Source: Lutjanus erythropterus (taxonomy: Eukaryota > Chordata > Actinopteri > Lutjaniformes > Lutjanidae). From it: a stretch of 64,000 bases of DNA. Position 1 is the first letter of the stretch; every line of letters starts with the position of its first letter. The notes beneath the pieces are model-generated. The model had not been told where the DNA came from, did not search any database, and saw only the letters and a program-made list of their open reading frames with translations. The translations under genes were made by a program, and so were the position numbers. Positions 1 through 9,459 of the stretch are shown here, piece after piece. Location of the stretch: the NCBI GenBank assembly GCA_020091685.1, contig CM034610.1:31518134-31582133 (forward strand), given 5' to 3'.

Positions 1-275
1 TACAGTGTAGTACTAGTAGTAGTAGTAGTAGAAGTAGAAGTAGTAGTAGTAAGTAGAAGCAGAAGTAGTAGTAGTAGTAGTAGTAGCAAAAGTAGTAGTA
101 GTATTAGTAGAAGCAGGTTTGAAGAGTTCCATTGTAAAAATTGGTTAAAAAAAACAACTAGTTTTACAGTGTAGTAGTAGTAGTACTAGTAGTAGTAGTA
201 GAAGTAGTAGTACTAGTAGCAGAAGTAGCAGTAGCAAAAGTAGTAGTAGTAGTAGTAGCAGAAGTAGTAGTAGTA
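1..275. repeat. (GTA/TAG)n trinucleotide microsatellite
   Basis: Two blocks of imperfect GTA/GAA trinucleotide repeat lie at about 8-115 and 170-275. They are separated by about 55 bases of AT-rich unique sequence, and the word 'tttacagtgtagtagtag' restarts the second block. The threonine-rich minus-strand frame over this block is a product of the repeat and is not a gene. Confidence 0.9.
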
Positions 276-1049
276 TAAGTATGCTGTGCCTGCATCAGAT
301 GCAGCATCAACAAAAACATTTCACATCTGTCAATATAAAACTTGGAGAGTGACAACAATACCAGGATAGCGATGATGATATTTGTGGTCACTGTAATCAT
401 CATATGAAATTTTCATACCATCAGTACCATGTCAGTATTGTTGTGGACTGGTATCCGTGGACCAATCTTTAAAGCAATGTGAGTCTTTTTTCTGTCATTT
501 TATATAATGGTCTTGGATGTTTTATGTCTATTGTGTGTGTATTTGCTTTATCATGTAAATGTTTAAATAAAAAAAAAAATCATACCATTTACCATTACCT
601 ATGGCATAAGTTTCAGGTGGATATCCCAAACCCTGAAGTTAATAAAACTTTCTGAAAGATTTACTTCTTCAGTAGGAAAGTTCTTGTGGTTGACTTTTCA
701 CTTCATCTAAAAACTATGTGTTTAGCGTCACCTCATGTAGAATCATTACATGTAAACTCATTAGTGAGAAATCAGCTCTGTAAGATAAAATTTACATATA
801 TCTACATTTACATTTACAAGGTGCATGTACAAAGTACAAGGTAGATTTATTTATCATTGTCCAACACAGAGTTTTATAGCAAGATTGAGTTGCAGTTATT
901 TTTGCAGAACTCACATAAACAATGTAACATTTATATACAATATTAATATAAATAAATACTGCCCTCCTATCCTGGGCCGTGCATATCCCACGTTTTCAGT
1001 CAGGATGTTTTCTATTGCTCATCCATAGCAGAACTTTGCAAAGGCATTT
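276..1049. other. AT-rich non-coding stretch
   Basis: No supportable gene is seen. Short frames lack exon signals. A poly(A) run near 570 and scattered AATAAA-like words are present, but none can be tied to a transcript. Confidence 0.5.
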
Positions 1050-1310
1050 TCATCTTTTCATTTCTGACCTTTCTTTAAAAGGATGGAGATGTGTGATGTC
1101 TATGACAGGTTCTCTGTGATGTTGATACTCAGGAATCTTGGTTTCCTTGGTTTTGCTGGAGTTGAAAAGGAAGTTGTTGTACCACTCTGTAAGACTGTTA
1201 AGTTCCTCCCCAAATGATGTCTCATTGTTGGTTGAAACCTTGTCCCTAATGATGATGTCATCTGCAAACTTCACAACAGAGTTCCCTCCATGTCAGGGGC
1301 TGCAGCCATG
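1050..1310 (-). mobile_element. LINE reverse-transcriptase fragment
   Basis: The minus-strand frame holds a KFADD box, the catalytic YADD-like motif of non-LTR reverse transcriptases. It is followed by a block ending in LTEWYNNF and SKTKE, which is the usual order in fish LINE polymerases. The preceding bases (about 1275-1310) give a further decayed stretch upstream in the same direction. The piece is only about 85 codons, is flanked by stops and is a dead fragment. It lies just downstream of the NLRC3-like stop codon, so it may sit in or near that gene's 3' untranslated region. Confidence 0.7.
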
Positions 1311-1590
1311 GGTGAACAGGAGGGGGCTAGAAGTGGAGATGGCATCTTCTGTGGATGGGATGCTGTTCTGTAAGCCTCTGTGTCACCTGACTGAAAGGCA
1401 GTTTTCTGTTCTCTAGAGAGAGCCCTCACCTCTGCCTTCATTCAGACTTCTCTGAAAATATGTAAATTAGTTTTTAAGATATAGTTGTGTTGTGTGCTGT
1501 AATTATGTGCATATATGTGTGTGATTGTGTGCATTGGATTCTGTACACACTGAAGGAGCTTGTCAGCAGCTGTCAGTCACCAGTGTGTCT

Positions 1591-2150
1591 CTAGTCTTCT
1601 TCATACATCTGACACAGAGACAGCGAGTGGCAAAGTTTCTCTGTAAACTCAGACCGAATCCTTAAGACGGGGTAGAGGGGTTCGGTGAAGGTGCAGCTGA
1701 AGGTGTGGATGTGGTTCAGTTCACCTTCAGACACTCTGAAGAAGGACACAGTACCAGCAGACCAGTCCAAATGGACTGCTACTGTGTTCCAGTCAGTGGA
1801 GAAGGCAGGGTTTTGTATGATTTTGACTCTGTTATTGTGCCAGGCACAGTAACCTACATGAGAGCAGTCCAGAGTCCAGGAGCAGTCGTTCGAACCAATG
1901 CAGCTGTCATTACCGTATCCACTCCTTTTGATTCCTCTGTAAGTCACTCCTATGGATACCAGTCCTATCCATTTGACCTCCCAGTAACAGCGACCAGTCA
2001 GACCATTCCTGCACAGCAGCTGATACCAGCACTGAAACCTCTCAGGATGATCAGGATATGGCTGCTCCTCCTCCTCAAATGTCACAATGTTATTAAACAG
2101 GAACAGGTTCCTGTGTGCCGTGTCTGGGTCCATTTCAAGTTCACAGGCAT
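1591..2150 (-). CDS. NLRC3-like gene, terminal exon: PRY-SPRY (B30.2) domain
   Basis: This is the last coding exon of the minus-strand NLR gene. It encodes about 186 residues and ends at the stop codon at 1591-1593. The acceptor is 'ctccatcag' just above 2150. The exon enters in phase 1, matching the phase-1 end of the 47-nt linker exon, and the join restores a tyrosine codon before CELEMD. The PRY part is seen in DPDTAHRNL and the SPRY part in GRCYWEVKW, then WHNN, a LDWSAGTVSFF strand and PLYPVLRI near the end. B30.2 domains are protein-interaction modules that many fish NLR-C proteins carry behind their LRRs. The frame is intact and of normal domain length. The ligand cannot be told from sequence. 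Confidence 0.92.
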
Positions 2151-2499
2151 CTGATGGAGAGAACAAGGCAGTGACTGAATTTTTACAAATGACTTGTAGG
2201 TGTAGAGGGAAATAAACACAGTGGGCATAGAAGTAGAGGTGGATATTACAAATCACTTTACTGATTCACTGATTATGAGTAGAGAGGGAGAGTGGGACAG
2301 GACAGTCTATGGAAATAATGGATTTAAACACTGGTTGTCACTAAACTGACAATGCCAATTCAATCCCTGAGGTCCCTGCATGTCTAACTCTACAGCTCTG
2401 CTATTCACCACATTTCCACCTGATGTCCTCAGACATTCTCTGTCTTTCCAATCACTGTGTGCCAGTGTTGCCATTATGTTAAAGCAGTTCTTGCTTGCA

Positions 2500-2915
2500 G
2501 CTGCTTGATCCTTGTTCCAGAAATCATGCTCAACAAACTGATGGAGCACATGCTGGAAAGAGCTCTTTCTGAAGTACAATGTGGTCTCCTGAAGTTCAGA
2601 TCCACTACTGACATGATCTCTGTCTTACTACAGAACAGCAGAGAGCTGTGCAAACATCTGAACATAACCTCTATCAACCTGAAGGTTAGCACCAAGGTTG
2701 ACATATATAATGTGGTATGTACCTCCACTTTGCTCTATGGGGCAGAAATCTGGACTCCATACAGACAGCATATCAAAAACCTGGAGGTCTTCCACATCTA
2801 ATGCCTTCAAAAGATTCTTGGCCTCTTTTGGGAGGAGCATATCTCCCGAACTACAATTCTCTCCATGACGAACTCCATCTATATGGACGCAATAGCGGCT
2901 AAAAAATCTTTGCTG
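2500..2915 (+). mobile_element. LINE reverse-transcriptase and C-terminal fragment
   Basis: This lies in the intron between the linker and B30.2 exons, on the strand opposite the gene. It reads like two pieces of one LINE polymerase. The first runs LNKLMEHML then FRSTTDM, the conserved N-terminal palm region. The second, after a deletion near 2680, reads TLLYGAEIWT followed by a frameshifted thumb/C-terminal block to about 2910. Internal deletion and frameshift show that it is dead. Confidence 0.65.
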
Positions 2916-3061
2916 TAGAAGACATATTATCTGAATACCTGACCACCACCAAGCCTGCCAAACCTAAACCTGAACCATCCCTCCTCCCAGACCAAATGTC
3001 ATCATTAGAGACAACGGACTGCTAAGAAGAGCTTTCAGAAATCAACCTAAAAAACACTTAC

Positions 3062-3108
3062 ACTTCCTCAGTCCTGGTTTTGTCAGTTGGACTCCACTGT
3101 TGTCCACC
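3062..3108 (-). CDS. NLRC3-like gene, 47-nt linker exon
   Basis: This short exon joins the LRRs to the B30.2 domain. Its acceptor is 'ttcaag' above 3108 and its donor is a consensus gtaagt at 3061-3056. Read in phase it gives VDNSGVQLTKPGLRK, which matches the usual fish NLR-C linker (a valine-acid-x-x-G start and a KPGLRKY end). The exon enters in phase 2 and leaves in phase 1. That is exactly what is needed to connect the LRR exon ending at 3221 with the B30.2 exon starting at 2150. Confidence 0.88.
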
Positions 3109-3220
3109 CTTGAAGGAGGAGATTAACAGAGTTAAACCAGCCTAATCTTTTTGATAATGAAAGAAATATGGATACTAAGTTGTTTTTATATGCACTTCTG
3201 TTTTACACACCCCTCCCTAC

Positions 3221-3391
3221 CTGAGAGTTTCTAGTCTCCAGTGTGGATCCTTCAGCCCAGCCATGAGAAGCCTCACTGAGTCTCCTGGATGATTGTAGCT
3301 CAGATCCAACTCTCTCAGATGAGAGGGGTTGGAGCTCAGTGCTGAGGCCAGGGAAGCACAGCCTTTCTCTGTGGCCATACAACCTGACAGA
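3221..3391 (-). CDS. NLRC3-like gene, last LRR exon (171 nt)
   Basis: One leucine-rich-repeat unit pair of the NLR ribonuclease-inhibitor type. The acceptor is 'gtgttgtag' above 3391 and the donor is gtaggg at 3220-3215. It begins with the SGCM turn, then the LRELDLSYN repeat core, and ends WRLETLR. It is one codon shorter than the other LRR exons (171 against 174 nt) but keeps phase 2 at both ends. The [19 protein letters not shown] style is the usual final LRR in fish NLR-C genes. Confidence 0.9.
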
Positions 3392-4154
3392 CTACAACAC
3401 AAACCAAAAGACGATACATGTCAGATCAGGAAATCTAAAGGATTTCTGAAGCAAAACCCATGAACACAATGGTGTTTTGCTCAGCTGTAGAACCAATAGA
3501 GGTTGACAGGGTGGTGGGTGTGCGGATTACTGACTGATCCCAGTTGTCTCTTTTTCCTAAATGTAATATTTGTGAAAATCAAGTCACTATCAGCTTTGCT
3601 AAGTAGCCAGTGAATTAGATTGGTGCACATTGCTGAGAATGTGTGCATATGTATAATACTGCCAAAAGCTTCTTAGCTTAGCTTTTTGTTGTCTTAGCTT
3701 CACTAAGTACAGCACATTTGAACTTGCATAATTTATAAAGAGTTTAATACTCAAAACTTAGCTAATCTCCTTCAGCAGGTCTGACTGGGTGTGGTTTGGC
3801 ATAACTGATTGACAGTGGCCTTGCAACATGAACAAACAAGTACATCACCGCCATGACATTTTGATTTTCAACTGAACCCCTTCTGCTTCAACCTAATGAG
3901 AAAGGCAAAGAAATGTATCATGTAAAATAATCAATGTTCTGACTTAGGCTGAAAATAGTTTAGAAAATATTTTTTGTAATGGTCTGTAATAGATATATCA
4001 GTACAATAATAAGATTTTGAAATATATTGGTTTGTAGAAAATTTGGCCAGTTTATCTTCACCAGTAATACAATTTCCTGAACAGACAGGTGAATGAAATG
4101 TAATGTTGTACTTTTAATATGTTGGTACACATAAGCATCATAATCTGATCTAAC
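3392..4154 (-). other. intron between LRR exons
   Basis: No LRR-like frame or paired splice sites were found in these 760 bases. The sequence is AT-rich and without recognisable repeats. The neighbouring LRR exons are only about 80 bases apart (4329-4409), so this long gap may mark a lost LRR exon, but no remnant is visible. Confidence 0.5.
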
Positions 4155-4328
4155 CTGAGACTTTCCAGTTTGCAGTGTGGCCTCCCAAGTCCACCAGAAA
4201 GCAAGTTCATTCCTGAATCCTGCAGGTCGTTGTTACTCAGGTCCAGCGTTTTTAGACAAGAGGATTGGCTGCTGAGAACTGTAGCCAGAATTTCACAGCT
4301 TTCATTTGACAGGTCACAGCCACTCAGC
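4155..4328 (-). CDS. NLRC3-like gene, LRR exon 3 (174 nt)
   Basis: A 174-nt LRR exon with acceptor 'ttttttttcag' above 4328 and donor gttaga at 4154-4149. It reads [11 protein letters not shown], then [18 protein letters not shown], and ends HCKLESLR. The LxxLxLxxNxL repeat core is intact. Both ends are in phase 2, so exons of this type can be added or lost without a frameshift. It is read as the third of four LRR exons because it follows 4410-4583. Confidence 0.92.
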
Positions 4329-4409
4329 CTGAAAAAAAAGAATGAAAAAAACAATAAATAAATGGACTTAAGTTTGGCAAAAATATCTTGAAGGGTAACG
4401 TGATCTAAC

Positions 4410-4583
4410 CTGAGCTTTTCCAGTTTAGAGTGTGGACTCTTAAGCCCAGTGGAGACCTCCATGACTCCTAAATCCTGCAGTTCATTGTCACTGAGGTCCA
4501 GCTCTCTCAGACTAGAGGACTGGGAGCTGAGAACTGAGGACAGAGCTTTACAGCTTCTCCATGATAGCTTACAGCCACGTAGC
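4410..4583 (-). CDS. NLRC3-like gene, LRR exon 2 (174 nt)
   Basis: A 174-nt LRR exon with acceptor 'ttttccacag' above 4583 and donor gttaga at 4409-4404. It begins [11 protein letters not shown], has the [16 protein letters not shown] core, and ends SKLEKLR. It is separated by only an 81-bp intron from the next LRR exon. Phase 2 at both ends. It is clearly a sister of the exons at 4155 and 5196. Confidence 0.92.
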
Positions 4584-5195
4584 CTGTGGAAAAATATATT
4601 CAGTGAAAAAAGAAAAAAAAAACTTGATGGCAGAAACAGTGCACACAAAGCACACCACAGCACAGAGCTCTACAGCTGGCTCGCAATCCGTCTGTATCTG
4701 TGCTATTTTTTTTCCAATTCCTGCGAGGCATGAACACACCCTGATAATCTACTGTAAATGACACAAAATGGTATATGATATAATATGATTTATCTAATTC
4801 TGATAAATGATGAAATATGCATCCCATGATTTCCAACTCTCTCCATTTGTCTCCTCTCTCCCTGCTGCTGGGAGTTTCAATTATCCTAATTTTTGCCCTC
4901 CACATGATGAAATATGACAATCTGGCAATCCACTATATACATACACATATTTAAAGTTTCATAATAAAAGCTTCTAAATAATTGCCCTGTTGCAATGGAA
5001 ATGCAAATCCTTGCCTTTTGCTGTGGTCACGTGCTGAGTCAAACTGAGTCAAGCCAGCACATGTGTATGGAAAAGGGGTATCAGTGAGTGTTCACTAATC
5101 CTGTTCATAATCCTGAGAGGCTGTTTTGACTGTGTGGACCTATAGGACAGTAAGCTTGAAATCTCAAATCATTTGAAATGAAGTGAAAATCTAAC

Positions 5196-5369
5196 CTGAG
5201 AGCTTCTAGTTTACAATGTGGACTCTTCAGGTCAGCAGACAGCTGCCTCACTCCTGGATCCAGCAGGTCATTGTAACTTAGGTCCAGTTTTATCAGAGGA
5301 GATGACAGACTGCTCAGAACTGGTGCCAGAGCTTTACAGCTTTTATTTGATAGATTACAGCCACTCAGC
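5196..5369 (-). CDS. NLRC3-like gene, LRR exon 1 (174 nt)
   Basis: The first LRR exon after the NACHT exon, with acceptor 'gtccttccag' above 5369 and donor gttaga at 5195-5190. It reads [14 protein letters not shown], then [15 protein letters not shown], and ends HCKLEALR. Its first base completes the leucine codon left open by the NACHT exon (CT plus G), giving the usual L-LSGC junction. Phase 2 at both ends. Confidence 0.92.
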
Positions 5370-5476
5370 CTGGAAGGACAAAGCAACAAGTTATTTCCAT
5401 GTCAGTTATTTCCTTTCTTGCTTTACATCACTGTATTTAAGGTTAAGTGAATGTATTTGGTTGTGTATAAACATAC

Positions 5477-7268
5477 AGAGTTTCCCTGGAGGTTTTGACC
5501 ACTGGCAGCAGCCACAGAAGACCTTCCTCTGATGCAGAGTACTTCCTCAGGTCAAACAGGTCCAGAACTGTTTTTGAAGACAGTAAGATGAAGACCAGAG
5601 CTGACCACTGAGCAGGAGAAAGCTTATCTGAGGAGAGAGTTCCTGAACTCAGGTGCAGTTGGATCTCCTCCACTAGAGAACAGTCGTTCAGTTCATACAG
5701 ACAGTGGAACAGGTTAAAGCTTCTCTCTGGTGAGAGGTTCTCCCCAATGTTCCCCTTGATGTATGTAACTGTTTCTGGAATGGTTGGCAGGCTTTTTTGT
5801 GTCAGCAGGCCTTGTAGAAGAATCTGATTGCTCTGCACTGACAAACCCAGGAGGAAGCGGAGGAACAGGTCCAAGTATCCATTTGGACTCTGTAAGGCCG
5901 TGTCCACAGCACTTTGGTAGAAGAGTATTACTGCAGATTTGTCTATATTTGGCCTTGACCTCAGAGTGGTTGATTGTTCTTCTTTCAACAGATTGACACC
6001 AGAGTTGGTGAATGTCAGATGGACATGAAGAGCAGCCAGGAACTCCTGAACGCTCAGATGGACAAAGCAGAACACCTTGTCCTGGTACAGTCCTCTCTCC
6101 TCTTTAAAGATCTGTGTGAACACTCCTGAGTACACTGAGGCTGCTCTGATATCGATGCCACACTCTGTCAGGTCTGATTCATAGAAGATCAGGTTTCCTT
6201 TCTGCAGCTGCTCAAAAGCCAGCCTTCCCAGAGACTCAATCATCTTCCTGCTCTCTGGACTCCAGTGTGGATCTGTCTCAGATCCTCCATCATACTTGAC
6301 ATTCTTCATTTTGGATTGAACCACCAGGAAGTGGATGTACATCTCAGTCAGAGTCTTGGGCAGCTCTCCTCCTCTGGCTTTTAACACATCCTCCAGAACT
6401 GTAGCAGTGATCCAGCAGAAGACTGGGATGTGACACATGATGTGGAGGCTTTGTGATGTCTTGATGTGGGAGATGATTCTGCTGGCCTCCTCATCTTTGA
6501 ATTTCTTCCTGAAATACTCTTCCTTTTGGGGGTCAGCAAAGCCTCTGATCTCTGTCACCATGTCAACACACTCAGGAGGGATCTGACTGGCTGCTGCAGG
6601 TCTTGTGGTTATCCAGAGGCGGGCAGAGGGAAGCAGTTTCCCCCTGATGAGGTTTGTCAGCAGTACATCCACTGAGGTGGACTCTGTAACATCAGTCAGG
6701 ATCTCCTTGTTGCGAAAGTCCAGAGGAAGTCGACACTCATCCAGGCCATCAAAGATGAACACAACCTGGAACTCTTCAAACCTGCAGATTCCTGCTTCTT
6801 TGATTTCAGTAAAGAAGTGATGAATCATTTCCACCAAGCTGTACTTTTTCTCTTTCAGCACATTCAGCTCTCTGAAAGTAAATGGAAATGTGAACTGTAC
6901 GTCATGGTTGGTTTTGTCTTCAGCCCAGTCCAGAGTGAACTTCTGTGTTAAGACTGTTTTCCCAATGCCAGCAACTCCGTTTGTCATCACTGTTCTGATT
7001 GGTCGATCTCTTCCAGGTAGAGCTTGTAATATGTCTTTACATTTGATTGTTGTTTCCAGTCTGCCTCGTCTCCTGGATGCTGTTTCAATCTGTCTGACCT
7101 CATGCTCATCATTAACCTGTCCACTTTCTCCCTCTGTGATGTAGAGCTCTGTGTAGATCTCACTCAGAAGTGTTGGGTTTCCTGTTTTAGCAAGCCCCTC
7201 AAACAAGGGTTGGAACTTCTTCTTAAGATTGGATTTGAGTTTACACTGGCACTTAGCAGCACTCGTTC
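5477..7268 (-). CDS. NLRC3-like gene, FISNA-NACHT exon (1792 nt)
   Basis: The large central exon, fully open over 1792 nt (about 597 residues). The acceptor 'tctccaacag' precedes 7268 and the donor gtatgt follows 5477. It starts with the fish-specific FISNA region (LKSNLKKKFQ, then YTELYITEG and EVRQIE). The NACHT ATPase follows, with Walker A GVAGIGKT at about residues 306-313 of the assembled protein and Walker B VVFIFDGLDE at about 377-386. Next come the LWITTRPAA sensor region, the HIMCHIPVFCW block and the VHLSVQEFLAAL winged-helix region. All key nucleotide-binding residues are present. By family knowledge the protein is a cytosolic NOD-like receptor that binds ATP and may oligomerise. 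Whether it activates or dampens signalling is not visible here. A sequence closer to another NLR-C member than to NLRC3 cannot be excluded. Confidence 0.96.
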
Positions 7269-7450
7269 CTGTTGGAGAAAACAATGAATGAGACTGAGTG
7301 TATTTAAGAGGAATAGAGCGGCACGGTAAAAAACTGATATGAGGTTTTTCGAGGTGGTGGTCCTCACTACACCATGTGATGTCCACTTGTGACTGGATGA
7401 CCCAGAACACATATTTATACTAGGTCTGAACATGGTCTAAGAGGCTCTCC

Positions 7451-7451
<1 letters not shown>

Positions 7452-7485
<34 letters not shown>
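7452..7485. repeat. (GT)n microsatellite
   Basis: About 17 perfect GT dinucleotides lie in the intron between the N-terminal helical exon and the NACHT exon. Confidence 0.95.
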
Positions 7486-7486
<1 letters not shown>

Positions 7487-8899
7487 TGAGGGATATAGCC
7501 ATAGTCCTGCTTTTTTCCAATGGGATCATTATCAAGGGAAAGAATGCAGTCTGATGGTATTTCTAGAGCTGTCAAAAGTAAAAGTCTGAACCCATGCTCC
7601 AATATGTAGAAATACTAAGGAGAGGGGAGAGAGGAGTCCCACTCAAGAGCAGGGCTGGGGGAGATGTGCTGCCCAACTGTGATTAGATAATTTCTTGATG
7701 TAGATTAACTCACTCTATGTCAGCATGGAGTTATTGAGAAATGAACCACCAGGAAGTGGTGGAAGCTATAATAGCACTTATTAGGCCTGGAACATATAGC
7801 TGAAAAATGTATTAGTTTCATCTTGGTAGATATAGATAATTGATCATATGGCCTTTGACTGCCATGTTATTTATTTCAAAGGGTGGAAGTGGCTGAGATG
7901 ATCTAATAAATCTGTTATAATACCCATCTTGGTCAGGAAACTCTTCCTGCATAGCTAACACATAATGGTGCTCTCATAATTGTTGATCCATCACCTATTT
8001 CTTCCCACTAATCTAGGATCAGGTCACAGCGGCAGCAGGGAGAGAATGATGTCCCTCCACGCTGCAATGCTTTCCATCTCCTCCACCTCAGCTGGCTTGT
8101 TTGGACAAAAACAAGCAGCAGTTCTACTTTGAGCTCCCTCTGGATGTCTGAGCCTCTCACTCGCTGATAGTAGTCTGACATGAAAAAAAAAGTGCCACAC
8201 TGGCGAGCTGACATGTTTTTTTGTTTAACATGCACTCATTTTGTCACTGCATCTGTTGTCCTCATGTGTCACTCATGCTGTCTGTTGTAATTACTTGAAA
8301 CTCCATGCTGTTGTCTCATATGTCAATGGGGCAACTGTACATCACATCTGTAAAATGATTTGCTGTTTGTCTGTCAGTCATAGTACCGAGGTATAAGGTT
8401 TTTTATGAGACAGGATAGGTGCAAATGTGGGGATTTTCTGTTAAATGATTGGGTTTTTGTTTGTCACTCGTAGCATACTCCATTTTCAAGCAATATGATA
8501 GGTTGTTCATGGGTGTATTCGTTATGTGCTTCAATGATGGCTTGCATTTATTGCACTTTGGTGAAACTACAGAACATTTTATAGAATTACTTTCTTATTG
8601 CCATTGATGACATGTCTATAACTGACAGATATTTGATTAGTTTTGGCATGATATGGCACAAGGGTTCCTCGATTCCTGGTTTTAAAGGCTGCATTACAGT
8701 AAAGTGACTGTTCTAGCTGTTAATTACTGTTTATTTTTTTCCTTTTATTCACTGAGTCATTAATATCCACATTACTGATGATTGTTTATCAAAAATCTCT
8801 CTGTGTACCAGTAGTCATACAGCCTACAATCTGGTTGCAATATTGCAACAGCTATATCGAGAAACTGAACTTGGCTTTGCATATTGAAAAAACTCTTAC
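7486..8899 (-). other. intron with a dispersed repeat
   Basis: No exon-like frame was found. The part at about 8655-8867 resembles 51530-51860: both share 'attacagtaaagtga', a central 'tccacattact' and an ATCGATAT-like end. It is therefore probably a copy of an interspersed, non-autonomous element that ends close to the donor of the exon at 8900-9128. Confidence 0.5.
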
Positions 8900-9128
8900 T
8901 CCTCTGCAGACAGTCAGCCAGCTCCTCCATCTTCATTCTCCTGAGAAAGTGTTGCGTGATCACCACAAAAGCGTCCCTGCTGTGTCTCCTGTGCTTGTCC
9001 TCCTCACTGCCAACAGCAGCTTCATCCTCTTTCAACTTCTCAGAGCATTCTGGGTAGGCTGTACTCAGAATCCTCTGAAGCCTCTTCAACTCATTCTTCA
9101 CAAAAGTGAGTATGTTCTCTTCCAGAAG
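8900..9128 (-). CDS. NLRC3-like gene, N-terminal helical exon (229 nt)
   Basis: A 229-nt exon with acceptor 'cttgttccag' above 9128 and donor gtaaga at 8899-8894. It opens in phase 0 with LLEENILTFVKNELKRLQ and closes with FLRRMKMEELADCLQR, ending in phase 1. Its last base joins the NACHT exon to make an arginine codon. This block sits before FISNA in fish NLR-C proteins and is predicted to be helical and charged (an acidic middle with EDEAAVGSEED). It resembles a death-fold-type interaction segment, but that assignment is an inference. Confidence 0.93.
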
Positions 9129-9296
9129 CTGGAACAAGCCATATATAAAATTAGTTTTCAGCATCACAGTCATCTGTCCTACATAGAAAGCCCACAGATC
9201 CTAGATCAGAAGAGTGTAGCACTGACACTGAACAGTATGCATTCATTTTGAAGTTGTTAAGGTTAGTTGAGAAAATGTCCTTGTACACTTGCACAC

Positions 9297-9375
9297 CATA
9301 AAAATGGAGTCCAGGTCTGTTTGATGCTGCTGCTCAGGCTGACTACATTGGACATTTGATGTTTTTTGGTGGGCT
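9297..9375 (-). CDS. NLRC3-like gene, 79-nt exon next to a TG tract
   Basis: This small exon encodes AHQKTSN...SQPEQQHQTDLDSIFM. The HQTDLDSIF end is the characteristic segment just before LLEEN in fish NLR-C proteins. The acceptor 'tttcctccacag' lies above 9375 and the donor is gtgtgc at 9296-9291, which is a weak donor. It enters in phase 2 and leaves in phase 0. Because 79 is not a multiple of three, skipping this exon would break the frame. The acceptor is separated by about 11 bases from a long TG run on the transcribed strand. Confidence 0.87.
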
Positions 9376-9384
9376 CTGTGGAGG

Positions 9385-9386
<2 letters not shown>

Positions 9387-9457
<71 letters not shown>
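9387..9457. repeat. (CA)n microsatellite abutting a splice acceptor
   Basis: About 35 perfect AC dinucleotides. In the direction of the NLR gene this is a (TG)n run placed directly upstream of the pyrimidine stretch and AG acceptor of the exon at 9297-9375. The overlapping cysteine/valine frames are artefacts of the repeat. Confidence 0.95.

Positions 9458-9459
<2 letters not shown>

Noticed and set aside
164-403. Threonine-rich minus-strand frame
   Set aside because: It is a translation of the GTA microsatellite and has no splice or start support.
1705-2154. 149-codon plus-strand frame
   Set aside because: It is the antisense shadow of the B30.2 exon.
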